Positions 55,618 through 64,000 of a stretch of DNA of 64,000 nt are shown in pieces. The first letter of the stretch is position 1; the number at the start of each line of letters is the position of its first letter. The position numbers and the translations under genes are program-made. A model generated the notes under the pieces. That model was not told the DNA's origin. It saw nothing but the letters and a program-made list of their open reading frames with translations, and made no database searches. Source of the stretch: Anabaena catenula FACHB-362 (GTDB lineage Bacteria; Cyanobacteriota; Cyanobacteriia; Cyanobacteriales; Nostocaceae); assembly GCF_014698735.1 (NCBI RefSeq), contig NZ_JACJTQ010000006.1, positions 112,629 to 176,628 on the forward strand, given 5' to 3'.

Positions 55618-57666
55618 AAATCCCTAATAGGGATTAGGTGAAATTGCAATGCTTGGGCTAATGGTCATGCTGTTCCTAGATTCTCTCCGGCAGGTTTCAA
55701 TCCCTAATAGGGATTATGTGAAATTGCAATTCTAAAGGTTATCCCGCATCAGTGGGTAAAAAAGTAGCCGGTTTCAATCCCTAATAGGGATTATGTGAAA
55801 TTGCAATTACTTGGTACACCACCTTCCATCTGGAATACTCCAGTTTCAATCCCTAATAGGGATTATGTGAAATTGCAATTTATAAATAGCGCTTTCCTTG
55901 TCTGATACGTTTTGTTTCAATCCCTAATAGGGATTATGTGAAATTGCAATAATTCTAAAAGTATAAAATAAATACTTACGCAAAATGTTTCAATCCCTAA
56001 TAGGGATTATGTGAAATTGCAATCTATACTCATTTTCTATGATTAATGCTTGGCACATAGTTTCAATCCCTAATAGGGATTATGTGAAATTGCAATGGTA
56101 GTTTAGCCACAACTACAAAAGGTGAAGTGTTTCAATCCCTAATAGGGATTATGTGAAATTGCAATTCGGATCAATTGGCTGAGGATTATCAAGGAAGTTC
56201 CCAGCAGGTTTCAATCCCTAATAGGGATTATGTGAAATTGCAATAAGGCTTGATTTGCAAGGCTAGTAGGGGTGTGGCGTTTGGTTTCAATCCCTAATAG
56301 GGATTATGTGAAATTGCAATCAGGCTGATCGGTTGGCTGTGGTGGTTAAGGCTTGGGGTTTCAATCCCTAATAGGGATTATGTGAAATTGCAATTCCATC
56401 GCATTTTTGCATCTATCGCCGGTGGTGCAACTGAGGGTTTCAATCCCTAATAGGGATTATGTGAAATTGCAATAAACAGTCAAAGAGTGGTTCAAAGTTG
56501 CATCTATTGCGTTTCAATCCCTAATAGGGATTATGTGAAATTGCAATCCCCGCCTGATAGTGAGGATGAAAAGAAAAAGCGAGAGTTTCAATCCCTAATA
56601 GGGATTATGTGAAATTGCAATTTAACTTCCCCAGGTTTGGCATTTCCCACGCCTGGTTTCAATCCCTAATAGGGATTATGTGAAATTGCAATTTACCAAT
56701 AAATAAAATTTGTTCCAAAATATCCAGTCGTTTCAATCCCTAATAGGGATTATGTGAAATTGCAATAATAGTCTCGTCTTTCAAAGGTAAGAGGGTAAAT
56801 TGTTTCAATCCCTAATAGGGATTATGTGAAATTGCAATATTAAATGAATTAGTGCTTTACGCTCCAAAGTATGCCGGTTTCAATCCCTAATAGGGATTAT
56901 GTGAAATTGCAATGCCGATATGCACCAATGTTGTATGCAGGATCATCGATAGTTTCAATCCCTAATAGGGATTATGTGAAATTGCAATCCGGCATTGTTA
57001 CCTCTTAGTAGTTGCAATATAGTTATCGTTTCAATCCCTAATAGGGATTATGTGAAATTGCAATCCGCATAAATATACCTATAATTGCATTTCTGTTCAA
57101 AGTATGTTTCAATCCCTAATAGGGATTATGTGAAATTGCAATCAGAGGCGATTAAACCCGTATCCTCTAAGCTGCATCCTGTGTTTCAATCCCTAATAGG
57201 GATTATGTGAAATTGCAATATGAGTGGCGTATACGTCGAAATACAGAGGGAAGTTTCAATCCCTAATAGGGATTATGTGAAATTGCAATTTGCAATACCT
57301 GGTATTAATGCTGTAACAACGACTATTGACGTTTCAATCCCTAATAGGGATTATGTGAAATTGCAATCTAATGTCGGCAACTCTAAGGAAGCATACGATT
57401 TTAAGGGGTTTCAATCCCTAATAGGGATTATGTGAAATTGCAATAGAAAAACTACACTTAAGTAGCAACCCAAAACGTTTCAATCCCTAATAGGGATTAT
57501 GTGAAATTGCAATCTGATTCAAATATATTTTGGTGTATGCTGGGGCAATTTACGTTTCAATCCCTAATAGGGATTATGTGAAATTGCAATACTGCCATAT
57601 CTTGTTAATTATGTCTGAGAATTTAGCCAGTTTCAATCCCTAATAGGGATTATGTGAAATTGCAAT
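55614..57666 (-). CRISPR. CRISPR array, 28 repeats of 37 bp (27 canonical + 1 degenerate)
   Basis: Plus-strand repeats start GTTTCAATCCC and end GTGAAATTGCAAT, with the inverted pair AATCCCT / AGGGATT in the middle. On the minus strand they end GATTGAAAC, giving the usual 8-nt crRNA handle ATTGAAAC, so transcription is leftward. Canonical repeats start at 55694 and run to 57630-57666. Spacers are 32-43 bases and all differ. The repeat at 55614-55650 is degenerate: its outer five bases are GAGAA and it has TTAGG for TTATG, marking the leader-distal end. No cas gene is in the window. The 37-bp repeat suits cyanobacterial I-D or III-B systems, but the type cannot be decided. Confidence 0.97.
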
Positions 57667-57962
57667 AGCGGCAGTCTGAAAGCCTATATATATGTAGTTT
57701 TCAAGGTTCAATTGCGCGGTCAAGATCATAATAGTCCATTCCAGAAAAAGTGTCAAGAGTGAAAAACGCTGAAAACCTTGCTGTGTAAGGTGCGCGGAGG
57801 TGTAGATCAGGAAAATCCATCAAAGCCTTATCTAGATTTGATTTCAGCCATTTTTTGAGAAATCGGATTTTTTACACCCACCCCCTCGCGCATTAGGGGA
57901 AGAAAATCGTTTTATTTCGTGGTTTTTTACCACCTAATTTTTTTACTTTACCAAATTTGAAC
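57667..57962 (-). promoter_or_regulatory. CRISPR leader region
   Basis: 296 bases lie between the last canonical repeat and the NERD-helicase stop, with no ORF. It is AT-rich close to the array. It holds the promoter at 57728-57756. Confidence 0.7.
57728..57756 (-). promoter_or_regulatory. Sigma-70-type promoter of the CRISPR array
   Basis: On the minus strand TTGACA (57756-57751), a 17-base spacer and TATTAT (57733-57728) form a near-consensus promoter pointing left, about 60 bases before the first repeat. It agrees with the orientation read from the repeat end and from the degenerate distal repeat. Confidence 0.8.
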
Positions 57963-60137
57963 CTAATCACCATCCCCAATATCCCTTTTCGGTGGACGCT
58001 TGTAAGTAAAAGTAAAACTTTCCCCACTAGCAATTACCTTTCGCATTTCATCATACAGAGGATAACTACCAACACCGCTGAGATTCGCCCAACCTCGCGC
58101 CCTCGTTAAAGCCACAAATAACTGGTTACGGAAATTAACATCACTTTCATTCCGCGCTACATTATCAAAACCCACCACATAAACCATATCCGCTTCGTGT
58201 CCCTTAGCGCGAGTGATACGCGAGATAGTTACCCCACCTTCATGCCAAAATTTATCAGGGTCATTATGAGGATATTGGGGAACTAAATCATTTAACTTTA
58301 AAGCAGTAGGAATATAAACATCAATGTCGTACTCCATTAATAAACTTGCGACATAAGTTTCTAATTCCATTGCTTCATAAGTTGAACCTAAAACCAACAC
58401 TAAAATATCACGACTGGGGTTAAGTCCGTCATGGACAATATTGTGCATAATGTTCTCAGCTAAAGCCGTCATTTCCGCTTCACGAGAACCATAGGTTTCA
58501 AATTCTAAAACAGGTTTTCCCCAAAGTTCAGGAATAGGATTTGGTGAAAATTGTGGTTGTCGATTAACAGTTATCGGTTTACCAACTCGCCGAAAATCTC
58601 CTTTCACTTCATAACCAATTCTATTCCAATCATCTTTATTAGTAATACCAGTCAGCATTCCTTCTGGACGTAACAAACCCATACCGATAGCATGAGCAGA
58701 TGTGAGAATTGGCCCCGGAGTCCGGTAACAACGGCGCATGACTTCAGAACGTTTAATTCCCCCTGGATATTGGGGTTGTTTATTCAGTAAATTACTTAAT
58801 TTTTCTCCAAATACTTCTTTAGCTTTCGGTACTACTAAATTATCCAAACTTTGCGCTTCATCATAAGCCCAAATCAAGCGTCTTTCTTCTGGTTTGTCTT
58901 CATTTACAGGACGTAATGCTTGATAAGCTAACCAATAAATAGCTTGTTTATCTTCATATTTCAAATCATCTTCAGCTACTAAATCTTGACCTTCATCAAT
59001 GAGAATAGCATCGAACATCGGTTCAATTGTAATTTCTTCCAATAACCGTTTACTTAAATCTATTAAAGCTCGATTTGGCTGTCTTTCATTAGTATTCTGA
59101 ACTGTTCCAGGTCTTTTACCGTGATATTCGCAAATAGTTCTATATAAACCTGGTTGTTCTCTTGCTCCCCAAGCATGAAATACTTGCAATTTAAAGTTAG
59201 TTTTTGGATCATAGTGCATTTCACCACAACTAAAACGCTTTATCCATTGGTCGAGTAAACCAGTCATTAAATCATAGAGAGAACGAGTAAAAAATACTAA
59301 AGCAATATCCCAGTCTGGATGCTTGAGGTGCATATGTGCGGCTTTTTGACAGAGCAACACGGTTTTTCCTGAACCTGCAATACCGCGAATACGTTGGGGT
59401 CCAGCAGGAATTTCTTTACCAATATGTTCTTGCTGTAAGTCTATTTCATATAGTTTTTCCCGTAAACTATCAATGACGCTAGAACGGGTTTTACCTGTAG
59501 TAGTAACTTGATTACGGGGTTGTTTACGAAGTACAGGTGTACCGCCAATCACCGATAGTAATAATTCCCAGTCTTTATCTTCTAAATCTGTTCCGGGAAT
59601 GACAATATTAGTTTGTTGAATGCGTTCTAATAAACCAACTTTTCCTAATTGGTCTTGAAATATAATTGGTGGACAATCAGGTAATTTATCAAAGCCTTTT
59701 TGTTGCCATTGTTCTGCGGTAATTTGCGGTAATGCAACTATAGTTCTACCATTAACCTTACGCCAAAGTGCAGGTTCTCTATCACTATATGATATTAAGG
59801 CTCGCAGTTGGTGTTCTGCTTGTTGATAAGGATTGGTTTCCGTGATATCACTGTTCTCTAATTGCCATTGTTGACCATTAATAGCAGCAATTTGCTCAAT
59901 ATGGATAGATTTGACTTCTATTACGACTACACCAAATTCTCTATCAACTATTAAGATATCTGGCTCTTTACGAATTTCTCCAGCTTTGGAAAAAATGGGA
60001 TAACGCCAATAGCCAATGCAGTTCCTATCAGCAAAAGCACTACGGAAAGCATCCCAAACTTTTTGTTCTCCATCTTGATTCTTGATTGCTTCAGTGGTGA
60101 TAAATTTGCTACCCTGTTCTTCTATGCCTACAGCCAT
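57963..60137 (-). CDS. NERD-domain nuclease fused to UvrD/Rep-type helicase
   Basis: The 724-residue protein has an N-terminal nuclease-related (NERD) domain at about residues 20-150, with D60, E74 and K76 in EPDILIVD...VIEVKS as the likely catalytic set. A superfamily-1 helicase follows: Walker A GIAGSGKT at 252-259, motif II ILIDEGQDL (D381-D385), and motif VI FVALTRARGW near the end. Such fusions are often found in defence islands and may cut or unwind foreign DNA. The gene stops at the edge of the CRISPR leader and is transcribed toward the array. No Cas domain is present. Confidence 0.88.
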   Translation of the reverse strand: MAVGIEEQGSKFITTEAIKNQDGEQKVWDAFRSAFADRNCIGYWRYPIFSKAGEIRKEPDILIVDREFGVVVIEVKSIHIEQIAAINGQQWQLENSDITETNPYQQAEHQLRALISYSDREPALWRKVNGRTIVALPQITAEQWQQKGFDKLPDCPPIIFQDQLGKVGLLERIQQTNIVIPGTDLEDKDWELLLSVIGGTPVLRKQPRNQVTTTGKTRSSVIDSLREKLYEIDLQQEHIGKEIPAGPQRIRGIAGSGKTVLLCQKAAHMHLKHPDWDIALVFFTRSLYDLMTGLLDQWIKRFSCGEMHYDPKTNFKLQVFHAWGAREQPGLYRTICEYHGKRPGTVQNTNERQPNRALIDLSKRLLEEITIEPMFDAILIDEGQDLVAEDDLKYEDKQAIYWLAYQALRPVNEDKPEERRLIWAYDEAQSLDNLVVPKAKEVFGEKLSNLLNKQPQYPGGIKRSEVMRRCYRTPGPILTSAHAIGMGLLRPEGMLTGITNKDDWNRIGYEVKGDFRRVGKPITVNRQPQFSPNPIPELWGKPVLEFETYGSREAEMTALAENIMHNIVHDGLNPSRDILVLVLGSTYEAMELETYVASLLMEYDIDVYIPTALKLNDLVPQYPHNDPDKFWHEGGVTISRITRAKGHEADMVYVVGFDNVARNESDVNFRNQLFVALTRARGWANLSGVGSYPLYDEMRKVIASGESFTFTYKRPPKRDIGDGD

Positions 60138-60453
60138 TTTCTTTATGTGCCTAGAATAGTTAATGCTGCCAAGGTATCATTGCTGATGAGTAGTGAACCA
60201 GTGAGAATATACTGATATGGAATTATTGAATAGGGCTAGAATACTTGAGTATGTTTGCGTAAGTAGTGGCGCTCACAGCAGAATTAATAGACATAGGAGT
60301 GAAAATTAAATATGCATGACTTGAAGCCCTTGTAGAGACGTGACCTGGGTAGGGATTCTCGGCTCTACAATCTTTACCGGAGATGTCTAATGTTTTCAGA
60401 TCATACTCTTGCGCTCTTCTCTCCGACTCTGCGTGAGATAAAAACTAAAAAAA
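60138..60453. other. 316-bp intergenic region
   Basis: Promoter of the NERD-helicase and sequence downstream of tRNA-Ser. No gene or strong hairpin is seen. A frame at 60390-60632 crosses the tRNA on the other strand and is not real. Confidence 0.4.
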
Positions 60454-60538
60454 CGGAGAGGGGGAGATTCGAACTCCCGGAAGCTTTCACTTCACCTGAT
60501 TTCAAGTCAGGCGCATTCGACCACTCTGCCACCTCTCC
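60454..60538 (-). tRNA. tRNA-Ser (anticodon UGA)
   Basis: The 85-base class II tRNA on the minus strand begins GGAGAGGTGGCAGAGTGG. The anticodon arm is CTGAC-TTGAAAT-CAG-like with TGA, followed by a long variable arm and TTCGAATC in the T arm. The 5' GGAGAGG pairs with CCTCTCC at the 3' end, and the discriminator is G. CCA is not encoded. It reads UCA and other UCN serine codons. Confidence 0.95.
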
Positions 60539-60595
60539 AAATTATTTGTCAGATTGTGGAACACAAAAACTGACAAATAACACTATAACCTATAA

Positions 60596-61525
60596 TTACG
60601 CAATTGGCACTACTGAAGCCGAAGAATTATAAAAAATTTCCTCAGCAGCCACCTGAAAGTCTTTACCCACCCAAACTAGAGAAGCTTTTGTTACCACACC
60701 ATTCTCTAAAGAAACCAGAGAAAAATTTCGTAACTTTATACCATCTTCCTCAATAATCCGGGGTACAGTAGCGGCATTTAAGTAAATTGTTCCCTCTGGA
60801 CTTCTAAATACAGCCTTCCTTTGTAGCTTCTTAGTATGGCGCAGAGTGCGGTGCATATGACCAAAAGCGACTAGAGAAACAGTTTTCTTCATATTGAGAC
60901 TTTGAGAAATCGCTTCCGCTAAATCAGGATCACCAAAATCACCACCTATAGGATGCCAATCTTTACCACAGGGGTCTTCAGGGCGATCGCCTAAACCACT
61001 CGGTCCATTGTGTCCTAGAAAAATAATATTGTCACAAGTCACACTTTTTACTACTTTGACTATTTTATCTGCGGACTCTTCCAGACTAGAGACACCATAC
61101 CGTTCTTGACAGATTTCCGCAAATCTCCACTCCGGTCCACCCCAGGTAAAAGGACGACCACCCACCACAGTTAAATTCCAATGGGGAAAATCCAACTTAC
61201 CATAACCGACTTGGGACACTCCCAATAAATCTAATTGTTCCTGTACCCAGTCTTCCTTGGTGCGGTCATAAGGACATTTTTTGCGTCCCCATTCAGTGGC
61301 CGAGTACCAGGCATCGTGATTGCCCATTACCGCGGCTTTGGGAATATCGAGGGATGCGATCGCTTTTACCACTTCCACTGACTCATTCCCGAAATCTCCG
61401 ACAAATAACACTAAGTCAACACCAAGCTGCTTGAGTGCTATACCGTCTTCTACTTCCCATTGGTCGTGAACATCGCCAATTACAGCAATTTTGACAGGTT
61501 TTGATTGAGTTTTCTGACTGGTCAT
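60596..61525 (-). CDS. Metallophosphoesterase (cyanobacterial/plant TIGR04168-like)
   Basis: The 309-residue calcineurin-like phosphoesterase has all metal motifs: GDVHD (about residues 17-21), GDFGN, GNHDAW, GHNGPSG and GHMH. This set, with WGRKKCPYDRT and DWHPIGGDFGD inserts, matches a family shared by cyanobacteria and plastids. It hydrolyses phosphodiester or phosphomonoester bonds; the substrate is unknown. It is divergent from nadA, and the gene at 62724 lies on the same strand beyond it. Confidence 0.9.
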   Translation of the reverse strand: MTSQKTQSKPVKIAVIGDVHDQWEVEDGIALKQLGVDLVLFVGDFGNESVEVVKAIASLDIPKAAVMGNHDAWYSATEWGRKKCPYDRTKEDWVQEQLDLLGVSQVGYGKLDFPHWNLTVVGGRPFTWGGPEWRFAEICQERYGVSSLEESADKIVKVVKSVTCDNIIFLGHNGPSGLGDRPEDPCGKDWHPIGGDFGDPDLAEAISQSLNMKKTVSLVAFGHMHRTLRHTKKLQRKAVFRSPEGTIYLNAATVPRIIEEDGIKLRNFSLVSLENGVVTKASLVWVGKDFQVAAEEIFYNSSASVVPIA

Positions 61526-61675
61526 GCCACTTTAAAAAGCCGTATATCTCCAGCATATGAAACTCCACTCGATTTGGGCATAAATTGCCAACATCAACCG
61601 CCCACTATTTTTGGTAAAAACTACTATAATTGAATCCACAAGATAATAATTTGTACAAAAAAGCAGTTCTTAATT

Positions 61676-62638
61676 GTGTTTACAACTACACTTGCTCGAC
61701 CACAAGGTACACTACCACTAGATTTATTTGCTGCCATTGAGGATCTGAAAACAGAACTCAACGCGGTGATATTAGCGCACTACTATCAAGACCCCGATAT
61801 TCAAGATATTGCCGACTTTATTGGCGATTCCTTACAATTAGCCAAAGCCGCAGCAAATACCAATGCAGATGTAATTGTTTTTGCCGGTGTTCACTTCATG
61901 GCAGAAACAGCGAAAATCCTTAATCCTGATAAATTAGTATTGTTACCAGACTTAAATGCTGGTTGCTCTTTAGCTGACAGTTGTCCCCCAGATCAGTTTG
62001 CCGCTTTCAAAGCCGCACACCCAGACCATTTGGTAATTTCTTACATTAACTGCTCTGCCGAAATTAAGGCCATGAGCGATATTATTTGCACTAGTTCTAA
62101 CGCTGTTAAAATTGTCCAGCAAATACCCAAAGAACAGCCGATTATTTTCGCTCCAGACCGGAACTTGGGACGATATGTGATTGAACAAACTGGAAGAGAT
62201 ATGCTGTTATGGCAAGGTAGCTGTATTGTCCATGAGACTTTTTCCGAAAAAAAAATAGTCCAGTTAAAAATTGCTCATCCTCAAGCAGAAGCGATCGCAC
62301 ACCCAGAATGTGAAACCAGCGTTTTGCGTCATGCCAGCTTTATTGGCTCTACAGCCGCCTTACTCAATTATTGTCAAAAAAGTCCTACACAGGAATTTAT
62401 CGTGGCTACAGAGCCAGGAATCATCCACCAGATGCAAAAATTAGCACCGGACAAACACTTTATTCCCGCACCCCCACAGAATAATTGTGATTGTAACGAG
62501 TGTCCGTTTATGCGGTTAAATACATTAGAAAAGCTGTATTTAGCCATGAAAAACCGCACCCCCGAAATCACCATGTCAGAGGATATCCGTCTCGCTGCAT
62601 TGCGTCCCATGCAACGGATGTTAGAAATGAGTGTTTAG
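61676..62638 (+). CDS. nadA: Quinolinate synthase
   Basis: The 320-residue NadA condenses iminoaspartate with dihydroxyacetone phosphate to quinolinate in NAD synthesis. The [4Fe-4S] ligands are the cysteines in [19 protein letters not shown] and [33 protein letters not shown] and [12 protein letters not shown] line the active site. The start is GTG 61676. It stands alone, with no nadB or nadC in the window. Confidence 0.96.
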   Translation: MFTTTLARPQGTLPLDLFAAIEDLKTELNAVILAHYYQDPDIQDIADFIGDSLQLAKAAANTNADVIVFAGVHFMAETAKILNPDKLVLLPDLNAGCSLADSCPPDQFAAFKAAHPDHLVISYINCSAEIKAMSDIICTSSNAVKIVQQIPKEQPIIFAPDRNLGRYVIEQTGRDMLLWQGSCIVHETFSEKKIVQLKIAHPQAEAIAHPECETSVLRHASFIGSTAALLNYCQKSPTQEFIVATEPGIIHQMQKLAPDKHFIPAPPQNNCDCNECPFMRLNTLEKLYLAMKNRTPEITMSEDIRLAALRPMQRMLEMSV

Positions 62639-62723
62639 GTAGAATGTCATAGATTGTAGAGACTTTTCAGGAACAGTCTCTACATAGATTTTAGATTTTG
62701 ATGTGTAGCGCATTTTGGGATTT

Positions 62724-63689
62724 TTAATTTCCCGCAGGAGTTGACTTAATCTTCTCCACTTCTTTCTGCGCTGCCTCACTATATTCCCTGTATAACTTAG
62801 TCCGAATTTTTGCCTCTTGATAGCGGCTATGATTAGGGGGAACCTTACCCATTAAATCAGAAGCCCGTTGCCATGTAGCAGCTAATTCCAACCACTGAGT
62901 TGAAGTTGTAGCTGTTTTACCAGCAGCAGAAGCTTGGTTGGCAAATCGCACAGCATCAGCAAATGCGTCATCTGATGAATTAATAGATGGTTTAGAAAGG
63001 CTGTTGTTAACACTACGGGATGATACTTGTGATTTAATCTCGTTTGCGGTTTTCAAAGATGGGGAAAAGTCTAGCGGGATGAAATTCTTGAGTGTATTTC
63101 CTAAACCGGAATTAACCAGCCAAGCAAGCAAAAGAATTGTACATAAACCAGTCGCCCCTATTATCCCCTTCTTTGCTGAATGTTTGTGCTTATATTTGTT
63201 AGTTAGTAAAGATTGAGCTTTAGGTAAAATCTCTTTTCCTGATTCAGCATAGGCTCCTGTAAAATCTTGAATGAGTTGTTTGACAAAACCAGGCGGAGAT
63301 AGTGTAATTTCCTGTGACCAAAGTAATTGATTTTCCCGACCACGGTTAATTTCTTCTAGCCACAATAATTGCTCTTCTCTAACAATGCGACTGTTAATAT
63401 TGACTTTACGAATGTTACGCGGTGCAGTTGAATCAAGAATTTGCTGAATTTGCTGTACCAGAAGAGATTGCTCAAGTTGTTCTACCGTAGCAGCTTCACA
63501 CAAAAGTTGTAATACACCATCAGCAAAAATAGCTCTAGTTCTGACACCAGACATAACTAGCTTTTCGTTCAATAGTTGAATAATCGCAGCAACGCTACCC
63601 TGGTGAGCTTGCCAAGCGATATCGTTTATCCGATCTACCATTTGTAGTTTAGTGATAGCTCTTACACCCTGACCTGTTAACTGACTCAT
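62724..63689 (-). CDS. Conserved cyanobacterial single-pass membrane protein
   Basis: The 321-residue protein has an N-terminal alpha/beta domain at about residues 1-110 (IAWQAHQGSVAAIIQLLNEKL and similar). It also carries one membrane segment GIIGATGLCTILLLAWLVNSGL near residue 180 and a Ser-rich linker. The C-terminal helical repeat is ADAVRFANQASAAGKTA, then WLELAATWQRASDLMGKVPPNHSRYQEA. That end resembles a tetratricopeptide-like element common in cyanobacterial membrane proteins. The function is unknown. Confidence 0.75.
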   Translation of the reverse strand: MSQLTGQGVRAITKLQMVDRINDIAWQAHQGSVAAIIQLLNEKLVMSGVRTRAIFADGVLQLLCEAATVEQLEQSLLVQQIQQILDSTAPRNIRKVNINSRIVREEQLLWLEEINRGRENQLLWSQEITLSPPGFVKQLIQDFTGAYAESGKEILPKAQSLLTNKYKHKHSAKKGIIGATGLCTILLLAWLVNSGLGNTLKNFIPLDFSPSLKTANEIKSQVSSRSVNNSLSKPSINSSDDAFADAVRFANQASAAGKTATTSTQWLELAATWQRASDLMGKVPPNHSRYQEAKIRTKLYREYSEAAQKEVEKIKSTPAGN

Positions 63690-63897
63690 TAATTTAGGAC
63701 TCTGTTTTTACAAACTTCACCTAGTCTAAAATTGTATGAGTAAATAGATAAGGTTGCCAAACAAAATTATTAAGACCCTCGTATCATATCCTGATCATGC
63801 CAACTTTATCGAATGTGTTTAGAATAGCTTAGACGTACAAGGGCTTGTCCTCAGATCTCACTGTGGGTAGACTTTGCTGGTTTTGTAAGCTTAAAAA

Positions 63898-63932
63898 ACA
63901 AAAACCCCCCGGAATGAAGCGGGAGGGGGATT
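63898..63932 (-). terminator. Terminator of the rRNA operon
   Basis: On the minus strand CCCCCTCCCGC and CCGGGGGG form a GC-rich hairpin followed by TTTTTG and TTTTTT. It lies about 15 bases past the 5S rRNA end and should stop rrn transcription. Confidence 0.8.
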
Positions 63933-63945
63933 TGTGGTAGTGATA

Positions 63946-64000
63946 GACCTGGCATCGAGCTATTTTGGCGTGGGGCAACCCCCAGACTATCGTGGCCGCA
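63946..64000 (-). rRNA. rrf: 5S rRNA, 3' part (runs off right edge)
   Basis: The reverse complement reads TGCGGCCACGATAGTCTGGG at the window edge and ends GCCAAAATAGCTCGATGCCAGGTC-like, which is the 3' half of cyanobacterial 5S rRNA. About 55 of about 118 bases are inside the window. The rest of an rRNA operon should lie to the right. Confidence 0.92.

Noticed and set aside
55440..55637. Frame running from the fdhF-like gene into the CRISPR array
   Set aside because: It reads through the palindromic element and repeats and has no protein features.
57220..57435. 71-codon frame inside the CRISPR array
   Set aside because: It consists of translated repeats (SIPNRDYVKLQ repeated) and spacers.
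57963..60137. NERD-helicase considered as a Cas3-like or Cas4-like protein
   Set aside because: It has no HD domain, no Cas4 cysteine cluster and UvrD-type rather than Cas3-type helicase motifs.
60390..60632. 80-codon plus-strand frame
   Set aside because: It crosses tRNA-Ser on the opposite strand. The ERGRFELPEAF stretch is the translated tRNA, a common false gene.

Overview
The window is chromosomal DNA of a filamentous, probably heterocyst-forming cyanobacterium (Nostoc/Anabaena-like, order Nostocales). It carries an allophycocyanin-B gene (apcD), many GCGATCGC (HIP1) octamers, heptanucleotide short tandem repeats, a Mo-dependent-nitrogenase C-terminal-domain protein, a groESL operon with CIRCE and K-box elements, and the asd-dapA-rnj and tig-clpP-clpX gene orders. 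Coding DNA is moderately AT-rich. Species cannot be named from the sequence alone.

Layout. 1-2.5 kb: a dynamin-like GTPase (cut by the left edge) divergent from a coiled-coil/membrane protein, then a secreted protein. 3.3-8.8 kb: apcD, rlmD, an RsbW-like kinase, small conserved proteins and asnS. 8.8-9.6 kb: an IS200-type RAYT transposase between two inverted REP hairpins. 10-13.9 kb: a Ycf29-like response regulator, a broken [2Fe-2S] protein gene, and groS-groL. 14-20.7 kb: accessory region with a WD40 protein, a decayed toxin-antitoxin pair, an orphan ParA and a radical-SAM/methyltransferase pair. 20.7-26.2 kb: urease genes ureD-ureA-(three opposite-strand stress-type genes)-ureB-ureC; ureEFG are not in the window. 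26-35.9 kb: a NACHT NTPase with phased promoter repeats, a receiver-histidine kinase, aldehyde dehydrogenase, SuoX-like protein, L32, and a pseudo-orthocaspase lacking both catalytic residues. 36-47.7 kb: nitrogenase-associated protein, anion transporter, a MITE-truncated PIN gene, rnj-dapA-asd and tig-clpP-clpX. 47.7-53.1 kb: hydrolases, a GntR regulator, an S1-domain protein and tandem XRE regulators (the second frameshifted). 53.2-60.1 kb: a frameshifted FdhF/YdeP-type oxidoreductase with two inverted 29-bp repeats inside it, a CRISPR array of 28 repeats with no cas genes in the window, and a NERD-helicase. 60.4-64 kb: tRNA-Ser(UGA), a metallophosphoesterase, nadA, a conserved membrane protein, and the 3' end of a 5S rRNA with its terminator.

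How it fits together. Housekeeping modules (protein folding and turnover, lysine/threonine precursor synthesis, RNA decay, NAD synthesis, urea use) alternate with accessory islands holding STAND-type, CRISPR, helicase-nuclease and caspase-like genes. The clearest theme is small palindromic repeats moving through the genome. They flank the RAYT, sit in frame inside ureC and the fdhF-like gene, truncate a PIN gene, and replace the outer edge of the last CRISPR repeat. Functions given for accessory genes are family-level inferences from sequence; no database search was possible.
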